From assembly GCF_004634215.1 (NCBI RefSeq), contig NZ_SMMH01000017.1:11566-75565 (forward strand): a DNA stretch of 64,000 nt, in the 5' to 3' direction. Both the position numbers and the translations under genes were made by a program. The notes under the pieces were generated by a model. It was given only the letters and a program-made list of their open reading frames with translations. It made no database searches and had not been told where the DNA came from. This document shows, one piece after another, positions 54,871 to 63,967 of the stretch (positions within the stretch are counted from its first letter, which is position 1; each line of letters opens with the position of its first letter). Source of the DNA: Deinococcus fonticola. GTDB lineage: Bacteria > Deinococcota > Deinococci > Deinococcales > Deinococcaceae.

Positions 54871-56426
54871 AGGTTCCTCTTCAAGGGGGGAGCTGTACTG
54901 TTGGTGTGCGGCACGCTGTTCAGCACGGTTTCTTGCCCACTGCGGTGAATGATTGTGTGCATAGGCGCGGTTCCGTCCGGGAAATCCACGCGGGCATGGC
55001 CGCCCCGCGATTCTTGGCGGGCCAGTGCGGAGCGCAGCAAAAGCGGGGCCAGTTCCCGTAGATTGCCCGCCTCAAGGTTCGGTATGCTCGGTTCGGCCGT
55101 CACTTCGGGAGGCGGCAGGGCATCCAGGGCACTCAGGCCGGAGCGCAGCAGCGCCTCGCCCCGGATCAGACCTGCCGCCTGTCCCATGATCTGCCGTACT
55201 GCCTTTACCACCTGCCTATCAGCCACACCCACGGAAGTGGCTTCGCCCCAGTCCGGCGCAGGGTGAGGATCATCCAGCGCGGCATTTGCGGCGCGTTTCC
55301 CAAATACCAGTCCCTCAGACAGCGAGTTGCTGGCCAGGCGATTGGCGCCATGTAGCCCGGAAGAGGCCACCTCACCCGCCGCGTACAGACCGGGCAGGCT
55401 GGTTCGCCCATGCAGGTCGGTCTGCACGCCCCCAATGGTGTAATGCACGGCTGGCTCCACTGGAATGGGGTCGCGGCCCAGATGCAGCCCCAGTTCTGCC
55501 AGCGAGGCCGTGACCGTGGGGAAACGCCGCGCCAAAAAGGACTCGCCCAGATGACGTAAATCCAGGAAAACGTTGCCGGTACGTTCACGTTCCGCAGCGA
55601 TGGCGCGGGCCACCACGTCTCGCGGGGCCAGTTCCAGCAGCGCGTCATAGCGCGACATGAAACGTTCCCCCATTGCATTCACTAGAAAAGCCCCCTCACC
55701 ACGGGCCGCTTCTGTGACCAGCCGCGCCCGGTTCCCGGTGACGACGGCGGTGGGGTGAAATTGCACGAACTCCAGGTCGCGCAGAACCGCCCCCGCCCGG
55801 AAAGCCAGCGCCAGACCATCTCCCGTACCTTCCGGCGGTGCCGTTGTGACCGGGAATAACCCGCCGTAGCCGCCAGATGCCAGCAGCACCCCGCCTGCCC
55901 GAACCATCACCGGTTCTGTGGGGGTCAACAGGTCGGCGCCGACCACCCGCCCGTTGCGAACACGTAGATTGCGAACGAAAGTGCTTTCCAGTAAATGTAA
56001 CCCCGCTGCACGGGCCTTTACCAGCTGTGTGCTCAGGGCGGAACTGATGGCCCAGCCCGTCGCGTCTCCGACATGGCGAATACGCGGCACACTGTGGCCC
56101 CCCTCCAGCGTCAGGTCCTGACCGAACGGCACGCCAGCTTTCCGCAGGCCATCCACCAGCTCCCGCGCCTCACGGACGAACACGTTCACGGTGGTCTTGT
56201 CGCACAGGCCGCGCCCGGCCCGCACCGTGTCGGCCGCGTGCACTGCGTCGTCCTGGCCGTTCACGGGCGCAGCAATCCCCCCTTGTGCCCAGCAGGTTGA
56301 ACCGCCCCGCAAGGCCCCTTTGGTCACCAGCAGCACCCGCGCTCCCCGTGTTGTGGCGGTCAGGGCCGCGAATGCTCCGGCCACGCCGCTGCCTATGACC
56401 AGCAAATCCACCTCCACCTTCCGCAT
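54864..56426 (-). CDS. nadB: L-aspartate oxidase
   Basis: A 520-residue FAD enzyme that oxidises aspartate to iminoaspartate, the first step of NAD synthesis. The FAD site is LLVIGSGVAGAFAAL, with CWAQGGIAAPVN, FVQFHPTAV and the LYAAGEVASSGLHGANRLAS block. TACGCT ends 7 nt before the ATG (leaderless), so nad transcription starts at the codon. It leads nadB-nadC-nadA. Confidence 0.96.
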
Positions 56427-56728
56427 GAGGACAAGCGTACTGTCATCTTCCGGTCAGGCGCTGTGCGGTTGCTGCGGTGTCACCCACCCAGAGGCACCTC
56501 AAACTGCACAGCGCACCGTTATTTCGGACAGTCTGCCCTTGCCACGCCGCTGTCCCCGACTTGCACTGTGGGGTAACAGGATTTCCAAGAGATGTTTCAT
56601 CAGCCTTCCAACCCTTCGGCGCCGAAAGAACTGCGCCGACAAGAAAAGGAAACAGTGTCACGGACGTGAAATCATCCTATACCCCTTAAAAAAAGAGCAG
56701 GGCAGGATGGTCACTGGGTACAAAAATC

Positions 56729-56773
56729 GGTGTCCCGAGGTACAGCGGTGCCGAGGCTAGCCGCGCGGACACC
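56729..56773 (+). repeat. Nested inverted repeat, possible structured RNA
   Basis: GGTGTCC (56729-56735) is exactly complementary to GGACACC (56767-56773), and inside it GCGG (56745-56748) pairs with CCGC (56761-56764). An A/T-rich stretch lies upstream and could contain a promoter. At 45 nt it is too short for a tRNA. Confidence 0.5.
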
Positions 56774-56774
56774 A

Positions 56775-56794
56775 GTCAGCCTTTGTCAGCCTTT
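56775..56794. repeat. 10-bp tandem direct repeat
   Basis: GTCAGCCTTT occurs twice without a gap, directly after the nested inverted repeat. A replication-slippage product or a paired binding site are both possible. Confidence 0.6.
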
Positions 56795-57025
56795 CCCGTC
56801 ACAGGCACGCCGCACAGATGTGGCAGCGGGCGGTCAAGCCGTTCTTTACCTGGAGAAGTGTGGACTCGTTCATAGAAATGCTGCTCAAGTACGTATGAAA
56901 CGGCAACGGCTTGGGCTGCGTCAATCCGCTGGTTGATGACAACGCCCTGGCATCATTCGAGGCGCCCTTCATCTGACAAAAGTTGCCCTCTTGATCCCGG
57001 CCTGTGGTGCGGCGCACCCTGGGGC

Positions 57026-57478
57026 ATGAACAGCGGCACGCCGCATTACGCGCTGGATCAGATGACCGAGGATGCCTGGCGGATGTTCCGCATCCTGGGC
57101 GAATTCAGCATCGGGTTTGACCGCATGGCCCACCAGCAGGTTTCGCTGGTCACGGTGTACGGCAGCGCCCGCACGCCGCTGACCGACAGGTACTACGGCC
57201 TGTCCGAGGAACTGGTGGTACGCGCCGGGTTCGGCGTGGTCACGGGCGGCGGCCCCGGCATCATGCAGGCCGCCATCTCTTTCGTCGGTGAGGCCCACTG
57301 GCGCGGCCTGGTGGAGTGGTTCAGCACGTCCCTCGTGCAAAACGGGGCCATCGCCCCGGACGGCCTGAACCTTTTCAAACTGATAGATGACGTGACCGCC
57401 ATTCCCGCCGACGTCCTGAACTACCGCGACCCCGCGCAGGTGGACGGCTTCAAACGCCCCACCGCACTGGAACGGTGA
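57026..57478 (+). pseudogene. LOG family gene with internal deletion
   Basis: A 150-residue frame. The first ~85 residues match LOG-type nucleotide phosphoribohydrolases up to GFGVVTGGGPGIMQAA, but the sequence then jumps to GEAHWRGLVEWFSTSL, which belongs near the family's C-terminus. The middle, with the catalytic PGGxGTxxE motif and the Arg of the GSxxR partner region, is missing while the frame stays open. An in-frame deletion of roughly 80-100 codons is inferred from the usual family length. The product is very likely inactive. Confidence 0.7.
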
Positions 57479-57521
57479 AGGGCCGAGGGACTGGCCGGCA
57501 GGGGCGGCCAAGGGGAGCCGT

Positions 57522-58394
57522 TTACATCGCCAGGGCCGTAACCCGGCGGCGTTCCGGCAGGGCCGCCAGGAGCACGCTGGCCAGAATAAGAGCCGCCCCC
57601 GCTGCCTGGGGCGCACTGAGTCTGCTGTGCGCCACGAAGTAGTCGAGCATCAGGGCCGTGAAGGGGCTGAGCGGCCCCAGCAGGCTCACCTGCTGCACGG
57701 GCAGGACGGTCAACCCGCGTTGCCACAGAATGGCGGTCACGGCGGTGCCGATCAGGGTCAGGAAAGCCAGCGCCGCCCAGCCGGCAGCGTTCACGTGTCC
57801 CAGCGCAGCGAAGCTTCCCAGGCTCAGGGGCAGCAGCATGAGCCCGCCCATAACCAGCTCCCAGGCGGCCTGATCGGCAGGTTTCGCACCGGGCGGCAAC
57901 CCCCAGCGTTTGAAGAGCACCACGCCCAGCGCGTTGACCAGCGCAAACCCCACGGCGTACAGAATGCCCAGAGGACTCAGTGTGACTTTGGCGGTCAGGC
58001 TGATGAGCGCCACCCCCAGCAGACCCGCCGCTGCCAGCGCCAGATTCCGGGCACTGGGACGCTGCCTTAGCAACGGCCACGCCAGCAGAACGACCAGCAT
58101 GGCAGTGCTGCCGCCGATGGTGGCGGCCACCCCGCCCGGCAGGTGCAGCGCAGCGGCGTACAGCAGCACAAAAAACAGGCCCTGGCGCAGCAGCCCCAGT
58201 ATGGCTACGCGGCCCCACCACCCGCGGGGCGGCAGGCGGCGCGGAAACAGGATCAGCAACAGGAACCCGGCGGGCAGAATGCGTAATGTTCCCAGCAGCG
58301 GGGCGGGCAGCTCATTCAGGTACGTGGTGGTGATCAGGTACGTGCTGCCCCACACCAGCGGAGCCAGAGCGGTCAGCAGCATTACCGGGTTCAT
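57522..58394 (-). CDS. EamA family (DMT) transporter
   Basis: A 290-residue protein with ten hydrophobic segments in two EamA repeats (about 5-125 and 145-280). ALAPLVWGSTYLITTTYL opens the first and LLGPLSPFTALMLDYF lies in the second. Such carriers export amino acids, nucleosides or drugs. TATACT ends 6 nt before the ATG (leaderless). It is divergent from a MarR gene with an operator-like palindrome between, so MarR control of export is likely. Confidence 0.9.
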   Translation of the reverse strand: MNPVMLLTALAPLVWGSTYLITTTYLNELPAPLLGTLRILPAGFLLLILFPRRLPPRGWWGRVAILGLLRQGLFFVLLYAAALHLPGGVAATIGGSTAMLVVLLAWPLLRQRPSARNLALAAAGLLGVALISLTAKVTLSPLGILYAVGFALVNALGVVLFKRWGLPPGAKPADQAAWELVMGGLMLLPLSLGSFAALGHVNAAGWAALAFLTLIGTAVTAILWQRGLTVLPVQQVSLLGPLSPFTALMLDYFVAHSRLSAPQAAGAALILASVLLAALPERRRVTALAM

Positions 58395-58412
58395 GCGGAA
58401 AGTATAGCCATT

Positions 58413-58432
58413 TTATTTCGTCGTCGAAATAA
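58413..58432. promoter_or_regulatory. MarR-type operator palindrome
   Basis: TTATTTCG (58413-58420) and CGAAATAA (58425-58432) are perfect 8-nt arms around TCGT, the shape of many MarR sites. With 17-nt spacers from the two -10 elements (TATACT leftward, TATCCT rightward), it covers the -35 region of both divergent promoters, so one bound dimer could repress both genes. Confidence 0.75.
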
Positions 58433-58455
58433 GCCCGCTGGCTTATCCTGACTCT

Positions 58456-58965
58456 ATGAACACCGCGCGCCTGCTCGACCGCATTGTGCAGGACTGGGCC
58501 GCCGCCTCGCCCGGCACGGACGCCGTGACCATGCGCCGCTGCATTCTTCTGAAACGGACTGCTGGCGCCGTTGCCGACGAGATCGAGCGTGTACATCAGC
58601 AACACGGCCTGAATCACGCGCTGGCCGACCTGCTGTTTACCCTGTACCGCAGCGCCCCACCTGAGGGCATGACGCCCGGCGAACTCACGGAACTCGCGGC
58701 GGTGACGCCCAGCAGCATTACTAACCGCATTGATAGGGTGGTGCAAGAAGGCCTGGTCGAGCGCACCACCGACCCGCACGACGCCCGCTCGCGCCGCATT
58801 CGCCTCACGCCAGCCGGACGGGCCAGCGTCGAAGCCCATCTGCCGGCACACGTCAGCAATGAACAGCACCTGCTTTCCGGCCTGACGCCCGATGAGCAGC
58901 AAACACTGGAAGACTTGCTGCTGAAACTCGTGGGGCATCTGGAGCACCGCACAGGCGAACGCTGA
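58456..58965 (+). CDS. MarR family transcriptional regulator
   Basis: A 169-residue MarR protein. The winged helix spans about 70-135: ELTELAAVTPSSITNRIDRV recognition helix and the wing DPHDARSRRIRLTPAG. The N-terminal and C-terminal helices make the dimer interface. TATCCT ends 6 nt before the ATG (leaderless). It probably represses itself and the divergent EamA exporter through the palindrome between them; a ligand exported by EamA would be the inducer. Confidence 0.9.
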   Translation: MNTARLLDRIVQDWAAASPGTDAVTMRRCILLKRTAGAVADEIERVHQQHGLNHALADLLFTLYRSAPPEGMTPGELTELAAVTPSSITNRIDRVVQEGLVERTTDPHDARSRRIRLTPAGRASVEAHLPAHVSNEQHLLSGLTPDEQQTLEDLLLKLVGHLEHRTGER

Positions 58966-58978
58966 CTGTTCACCGCTT

Positions 58979-58991
58979 ACGTTAATAACGT
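58979..58991. promoter_or_regulatory. 13-bp palindrome upstream of ung
   Basis: ACGTTA-A-TAACGT, 65 nt before the ung ATG and 13 nt after the marR stop. Possible operator; it does not match the radiation/desiccation response motif as I remember it. Confidence 0.35.
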
Positions 58992-59055
58992 CTCCTTGGT
59001 TTTAAGCGCGAATGCATGAGGAACCCGGCAAAATAGGCAATCAAGGAGAATCCTC

Positions 59056-59793
59056 ATGCCCGAACAACCCGATCTGTTTGGCACGGCCCGCGAACGCAAA
59101 TCCCTGATGCCCGCCGGACTGCCCCAGAGCTGGCAGGACGCCCTGGGGGGCGAGTTTGCCGCCCCTTACTTCCACGAGCTGAAGGACTTTCTGGTGCAGG
59201 AACGCCGCGAGCACACCATCTACCCCCCGGCGCCTGACGTGTTCAACGCCCTGCGGTACACGCCGCTGGAGAACGTGAAAGTCCTGATTCTGGGGCAAGA
59301 CCCTTACCACCGCCCCGGACAGGCGCACGGCCTCAGTTTCAGCGTGCGCCCCGGCGTCCCCGTTCCCCCCAGCCTGCGCAACATCTACAAGGAATTGCGT
59401 GAGGACATTCCCGGCTTCACCGCGCCCCGCCACGGCTATCTGCGCGCCTGGGCCGAACAGGGCGTGCTGCTGCTGAACGCCGTTCTGACCGTTCGCGAAG
59501 GCCAGGCGAACAGCCACCAGGGCAAAGGCTGGGAGACCTTCACCGATGCCGTCATTCGCGCCGTGAATGCCAGAGAGGAGCGCGTGGTTTTCGTTCTATG
59601 GGGCGCTTACGCCCGCAAGAAAGCCAAACTGATTACCGGTAAGCAGCACGTCATCATCGAGTCCGCGCACCCCAGTCCCCTCAGCGAAGCCAAATTCCTG
59701 GGCACGCGCCCCTTCAGCAAGGTCAACGCCGCCCTGGAAGAAGCCGGACGCGGCGCCATCGACTGGCAACTTCCCGCACAAGTCGGCGAGTGA
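59056..59793 (+). CDS. ung: Uracil-DNA glycosylase
   Basis: A 245-residue family 1 UDG that removes uracil from DNA. Motif A LILGQDPYHRPGQAHGLSFS carries the catalytic Asp, and motif B HPSPLS near residue 205 the His; WAEQGVLLLNAVLTV is also typical. An AAGGAG site 7 nt before the ATG supports the start, an exception to the leaderless habit here. Confidence 0.97.
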   Translation: MPEQPDLFGTARERKSLMPAGLPQSWQDALGGEFAAPYFHELKDFLVQERREHTIYPPAPDVFNALRYTPLENVKVLILGQDPYHRPGQAHGLSFSVRPGVPVPPSLRNIYKELREDIPGFTAPRHGYLRAWAEQGVLLLNAVLTVREGQANSHQGKGWETFTDAVIRAVNAREERVVFVLWGAYARKKAKLITGKQHVIIESAHPSPLSEAKFLGTRPFSKVNAALEEAGRGAIDWQLPAQVGE

Positions 59794-59896
59794 GAGAACG
59801 CCCCGCTGCCCAGAGTCCTTGCCAGGCGAGCGGCAGAACATCTATAAACGACTGGCCGAGCCTCCACACTGTTCACTGGAGGCCGACCCGCGGCTC

Positions 59897-61504
59897 TTAA
59901 ACGGGCCTCTCCTCGACGCTTCCGTTTCCGGTGGCCCACACCCGGGTGGCGACCCCGGCCACCAGCCGGCGGTCATGGCTGGCGAGGAGGACGGTGCCGG
60001 GGAAGCTGGTCAGCAGGTCTTCCAGGGCTTCGATCATGCGGATGTCCAGGTGGTTGGTGGGTTCGTCGAGCACCAGCACCTGCGCCCGCGTGACGCTGAG
60101 GCGGGCGAGGCTCAGGCGCGTGCGCTGCCCGCCAGACAGGTCGGCCAGCGCGAAGGCCGGGCCGGGGAGGTGCACCTGCGCGGCCACCTCGAAAAGCTGG
60201 TGCGGCGTCAGGGCCGGGTTGGCGTCCAGCAGGGCGTCTCCCACCGTGTTCAGGCCGCGCAGTTCCTCGCCGTGCTGCCCGGTCACGTACAGGGTCAGGC
60301 CCGCGCCCCACTTCACTTCGCCCGTGTGCGGCAGGTGGCCCAGCAGCGCAGCAATCAGGGTGCTTTTGCCGCTGCCGTTGGGGCCTGTCAGCGCGATTCG
60401 GTCACCACGCCGGACGTGCAGACTGACCCCGCTCAGCACGGCGTGACCGTCACGTTCCACGCTCAAGTCCTTAACGGTCACGACTTCGGCTGCGCCGGGC
60501 GGGGCCGGTGGCAGGTCAAGGCGCACCATTCGCCTGTCCTGAAAGGGTTTGCTGACCGCCTGCGCGTCCAGACGATCAATCTGCTTTTGCATGGCTTTTG
60601 CCCGCGCCGAGAAAATCTGTTGCCCACGCTCCGACTTGAACGTGGAACGGAATTTGTCACTGTCCTTGGCGCGTTTGCGGTTCTCCTCCACGCTCCCCTT
60701 GCTGGCCTGCCGCCGCTGTTCCTCCTCAAGGGCGGCTTTCTTGCGTTTATAAGCGTCGTAATGGCGCTCCTGGGCTTCACGCAGGGTGGCTTTCAATGCC
60801 ATGGCCGCGCTGTAATTCCCAGGGTAAACCGTCAGCGTTCCGCGCTCCAGTTCGGCTGTCCGGGTCGCCACGGCATCCAGAAAAGCCCGGTCATGACTGG
60901 CCAGGATGAACGCCGCGCCCGACGCCTGAATCCATCCCTCAAGCCATTTCGCACCGTCCAGATCGAGGTGGTTGGTCGGTTCGTCCAGCAGGTAAACGTC
61001 CGCCGGGGAAAGCAGCAGGCGCGCCAGCATCACGCGCCTCACCTGACCGCCCGAAAGCTGATCCGTTCGTGCCGACGCTTCCAGCCCCAGACCGTTCAGG
61101 ACGGCGTTCGCTCGCGCCCCAAAGTCGTAACCGCCCAGCGTGCGGTAAAATTCCTCGGCTTCAGAAAACTCGGTCAGGTTCTGCTCTGAGGCGTCACCGA
61201 GGCGTTCGGAGGCGCTTTCAAAAGCCACCCTCGCCCGCGTCAGTTCCGGCGGTGTCACTGCCTCCAGCACGCGTTCCTCACCCACATCGGCCTGCTGGGT
61301 CAACAGTGCCAGGCGCCCCGCCCGCGTCACTGCCCCTGCATCCGGCGCGTCCAAGCCCGCCAGTACGCGAAAGAGCGTACTTTTCCCACTGCCGTTCTCC
61401 CCGATCAGGGCCAGGCGGTCACCCGTACCCACCTCGATATCCACACCATCAAAAATAGTGACGTCGCCAAACACACGGGCGACACCCGACGCACGCAAAA
61501 GCAA
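59897..61504 (-). CDS. ABC-F family ATPase
   Basis: A 535-residue protein with two ABC domains and no membrane segments. Walker A sites are GENGSGKST and GPNGSGKST; signatures are LSGGQVRRVMLARL and LSGGQRTRLSLARL; the linker (about 230-330) is long, charged and helical. ABC-F proteins act on ribosomes, in translation control or antibiotic protection. A TTG start at 61504 is supported by GGGAGG 6 nt upstream and by the frame matching the family N-terminus. Confidence 0.9.
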   Translation of the reverse strand: MLLRASGVARVFGDVTIFDGVDIEVGTGDRLALIGENGSGKSTLFRVLAGLDAPDAGAVTRAGRLALLTQQADVGEERVLEAVTPPELTRARVAFESASERLGDASEQNLTEFSEAEEFYRTLGGYDFGARANAVLNGLGLEASARTDQLSGGQVRRVMLARLLLSPADVYLLDEPTNHLDLDGAKWLEGWIQASGAAFILASHDRAFLDAVATRTAELERGTLTVYPGNYSAAMALKATLREAQERHYDAYKRKKAALEEEQRRQASKGSVEENRKRAKDSDKFRSTFKSERGQQIFSARAKAMQKQIDRLDAQAVSKPFQDRRMVRLDLPPAPPGAAEVVTVKDLSVERDGHAVLSGVSLHVRRGDRIALTGPNGSGKSTLIAALLGHLPHTGEVKWGAGLTLYVTGQHGEELRGLNTVGDALLDANPALTPHQLFEVAAQVHLPGPAFALADLSGGQRTRLSLARLSVTRAQVLVLDEPTNHLDIRMIEALEDLLTSFPGTVLLASHDRRLVAGVATRVWATGNGSVEERPV

Positions 61505-61773
61505 AACAAACCTCCCAGCAGATCAACGCCGCCCAGGCCTGGGCAGCCAGCGAAAAACATTTGATCCGGGGTCAGTTACGCAACGTCACCAATCCTTTGA
61601 AAGAGGGAAAACCGAACAACCAGGAAACCCGGTGTTATGGGCAGCATAAGGCACGGCCGGCGCAGTAGGCCAGATGGCGCAGGGCCGACAACCCGGTGGA
61701 GCAAGGGATGAGGACGCTGCACCTTGTCCAGTCTGGAGAGGGACGCAGGTGAAGGTGACACCCACCGGGAGTC
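61505..61773. other. Intergenic region before the ABC-F gene
   Basis: A 269-nt spacer between two leftward genes. It holds the ribosome-binding site of the ABC-F gene at its left edge. I see no gene or clear terminator in it. Confidence 0.35.
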
Positions 61774-62553
61774 TCAGGGGCGCGTCAGCACGTAGTAGGC
61801 GCGGTTCGGCTCGCGCGCCAGGTCGGTCACCACATACCCATGCGCCAGCGCTGTACTCAGCGCGTCCCGGAGCGCCAGTCGCCAGGCCAGTTTCTCGGGA
61901 CCGTGCGTTTCCTGAAGCGGAACTTCGACAAGCAGCGTCTCCCCATTCAACTCCGCGCCCTGTTTTTCTGGCCGGCCTTCCGCGTTGGCCTTCAGCAGCT
62001 CAACCCCAGCGGGGGCCGGAGCGAGTTTTTCGGTGCCGGGTCGGGTCAAGTCCCATTCGATCAGGAGGCGGTCGGCGGGAAAGGCCGTGGCGCTGTCCGT
62101 GCCCATGGCGTACCAGTCCGGGCGATACTCGGTGGCTTTCGCGCCGAGCTTCCCGAGGTTCAGGCGGGCGTTGCGCGTCACCAGTGGGTCAAACGTCCAC
62201 GTCATGCGCTTCAGGCCCTGCGCCAGGGCGCGTTCACGCTGGGCGTGCTTGAGGGCCACTGCCATACCGGAACCGCGCCAGTCGGGGTGAACAGCGAGCA
62301 GGTGAGAGTGGTGCCACAGTTCGCCGTTCACCCAGGCTGGGAAGCCGTAAGCGAAACCGGCGGCGGGCGCCCCCTCCTGGTCTGCAGGGTAAGCGGCCAG
62401 GACGATGCCTCCCGTGGCCGCGCTGATGCGCAGCATGGTGGCCGGCAAAACCTCCAACTCCGGGTAGCCCCACGCGGCCTGCTGGACGTTTTCCAGTTCC
62501 CGCATGCGCCACGGGTCGGTCACGTCCCGGATGACGAAGGCGCGGGTGGTCAA
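61774..62553 (-). CDS. GNAT family N-acyltransferase linked to the racemase gene
   Basis: A 259-residue GNAT protein. [22 protein letters not shown] near residue 90 is the acyl-CoA-binding motif A (R-G-S-G-M), followed by [24 protein letters not shown] start at 62553 overlaps the racemase TGA (TTGA), giving translational coupling; an ATG start downstream would cut the first strand. In Geobacillus a GNAT next to N-succinylamino-acid racemase succinylates D-amino acids, so the same is proposed here. Confidence 0.82.
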   Translation of the reverse strand: MTTRAFVIRDVTDPWRMRELENVQQAAWGYPELEVLPATMLRISAATGGIVLAAYPADQEGAPAAGFAYGFPAWVNGELWHHSHLLAVHPDWRGSGMAVALKHAQRERALAQGLKRMTWTFDPLVTRNARLNLGKLGAKATEYRPDWYAMGTDSATAFPADRLLIEWDLTRPGTEKLAPAPAGVELLKANAEGRPEKQGAELNGETLLVEVPLQETHGPEKLAWRLALRDALSTALAHGYVVTDLAREPNRAYYVLTRP

Positions 62554-63659
62554 GCGTGCTGCTCCTCGTGCAGTTCGGCGATTCTGGCAATGAATTCGCG
62601 GTTGAGGCTCACCCCCGTGCCGGGGCCGCTGGGAACAGGCATCAGGCCATCGGCGGCTTCGAGGGGTTCGTTGATGATGTCCTGTTCCCAGTAGCGGCTG
62701 GCGCTGCTGGTGTCGCCGGGCAGTTTGAAGTTGGGCAGGGTGGAGAGGTGGATATTGTGCGCGCGTCCGATACCGCTTTCGAGCATGCCGCCGCACCACA
62801 CCGGTGCACCGAAACTCGCGGCGATGTCGTGTACGCGCCGGGCCTCGGCGTGCCCACCCACGCGGCTGACCTTCAGGTTGATGACCCCGCCCGCATGCAT
62901 GGCGAGGGCTTTGCGGGCGTCCTGGGCACTGGTGACCGATTCGTCAAGGCACAGGGGCGTGCGGATGCGTTTTTGCAACTCGGCGTGGTCCGGCAGGTCA
63001 TCCCACGCCAGGGGCTGCTCGATATACACCAGGTCGTACTCGTCCAGGGCGCGCAGCCGGCCGGTGTCGGCCAGGGTATAGGCGCTGTTGGCGTCCACCG
63101 TGAGTTTGATGTCGGGGAAGGCCTCGCGGGCAGCGCGAACCGGTTGGATGTCCCAGCCGGGTTTGATTTTCAGCTTGATACGGCGGTAGCCCTGCTCGAC
63201 GTGCCTGCGAACGATGTCGACGGTGGCCTGCTCGTCGCTTTGAATTCCCAGGCTGACGCCGACCTCCACCTTCTCTTTGCGCCCCCCAAGCAACTGCCCC
63301 AGGGGAACTTCGAGGGTTCTGGCCCATAAATCCCACGCGGCCATTTCCACCATGGCGCGGGCCATCTTGTTGCCCCGAAAGTCGCCCAGGGCGTCGTAGA
63401 GGGCTTCCGGGTTGGCAAAGGTCTTGCCAAGAATGCGGGGCAGGAACACCGCCTTGAGGAGATGCAGCGCGCCGGTAATGGTTTCCTCGCGGTACATGGG
63501 TGCGGCTTCCATGGTGCCTTCGGCCACGCCTTCCAGGCCGTGGCCGTGCAGCACGAGCAGCGGCACCACTTTTTCGGTCTGCACGCCGAAACTGGTCTCG
63601 AAACGGAACTTGAGGGGCAGCCTGACAATGATCACTTCAGCCGATTCGATTTTCAACAT
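62550..63659 (-). CDS. N-acylamino acid racemase / o-succinylbenzoate synthase family protein
   Basis: A 369-residue enolase-superfamily enzyme. KLKIKPGW gives the KxK catalytic Lys, [16 protein letters not shown] and CLDESV the three metal ligands, and [10 protein letters not shown] the second catalytic Lys. OSBS-family members with this sequence are often N-succinylamino acid racemases, as in Deinococcus and Amycolatopsis. The overlapping GNAT gene favours racemase over menaquinone synthesis, and no men genes are near. CATACT ends 7 nt before the ATG (leaderless). Confidence 0.9.
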   Translation of the reverse strand: MLKIESAEVIIVRLPLKFRFETSFGVQTEKVVPLLVLHGHGLEGVAEGTMEAAPMYREETITGALHLLKAVFLPRILGKTFANPEALYDALGDFRGNKMARAMVEMAAWDLWARTLEVPLGQLLGGRKEKVEVGVSLGIQSDEQATVDIVRRHVEQGYRRIKLKIKPGWDIQPVRAAREAFPDIKLTVDANSAYTLADTGRLRALDEYDLVYIEQPLAWDDLPDHAELQKRIRTPLCLDESVTSAQDARKALAMHAGGVINLKVSRVGGHAEARRVHDIAASFGAPVWCGGMLESGIGRAHNIHLSTLPNFKLPGDTSSASRYWEQDIINEPLEAADGLMPVPSGPGTGVSLNREFIARIAELHEEQHA

Positions 63660-63785
63660 GCCTTTCAGTATGAGCCGCCGATGATGTTGCCGGGGGAGGC
63701 GGAGTGGACAGCCTCTGCTAAAGCCCTACGGCATCGGGATTTCCAGCCCAGCGAAATGGATGAAGGCGGCATCAGCCCCAGGCAG

Positions 63786-63814
63786 TTGACAGATTGAAGC
63801 CAGGCCCGTATAGT
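63786..63814 (+). promoter_or_regulatory. Near-consensus sigma-70 promoter
   Basis: TTGACA (63786-63791), a 17-nt spacer and TATAGT (63809-63814): 11 of 12 consensus positions, the strongest promoter in the window. Transcription would start near 63821, directly at the first hairpin of the array below. Confidence 0.85.
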
Positions 63815-63820
63815 TTCTGA

Positions 63821-63967
63821 GCCTCGAACGCGAGGCGAGCAGAATGAAAAAAGAAGAGCAGCAAAAGCGAGAGCAGGAACACCCGACAGGGTGAGCGAGC
63901 GGCTAACCGCGAGGTTGGCTCCAGATTCGCGCAAGGAACCTACGGGTTCACACAAGCCCTACGGGGC
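63821..63967 (+). ncRNA. Hairpin array downstream of a strong promoter
   Basis: Five hairpins with 4-nt loops in 147 nt: GCCTCG-AACG-CGAGGC (63821-63836), CACCC-GACA-GGGTG (63880-63893), GGCTAACC-GCGA-GGTTGGCT (63901-63920, with two G-U pairs), GAACC-TACG-GGTTC (63936-63949) and GCCC-TACG-GGGC (63956-63967). GCGA is a GNRA loop and TACG a stable UNCG-like loop. No convincing protein frame exists; a 16-codon frame from 63844 is the longest start. It may be a structured small RNA or the leader of an rRNA operon beyond the window edge. Confidence 0.45.

Larger units (their letters stand above)
56427..57025. other. Long intergenic region with inverted and tandem repeats
   Basis: A 599-nt region between divergent transcription units. 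It holds the leaderless nadB promoter at its left edge, an A/T-rich segment at 56640-56730, and the inverted and direct repeats listed separately. Short frames are present but none has a supported start or family match. I see no gene. Confidence 0.4.

Noticed and set aside
56729..56773. tRNA-like element with a 7-bp closing stem
   Set aside because: Only 45 nt long, with no T arm, anticodon loop or CCA; cannot form a cloverleaf.
63844..63894. 16-codon frame within the hairpin array as a peptide gene
   Set aside because: No ribosome-binding site, and the Lys/Glu/Gln composition follows from a purine-rich RNA; the hairpins explain the stretch better.
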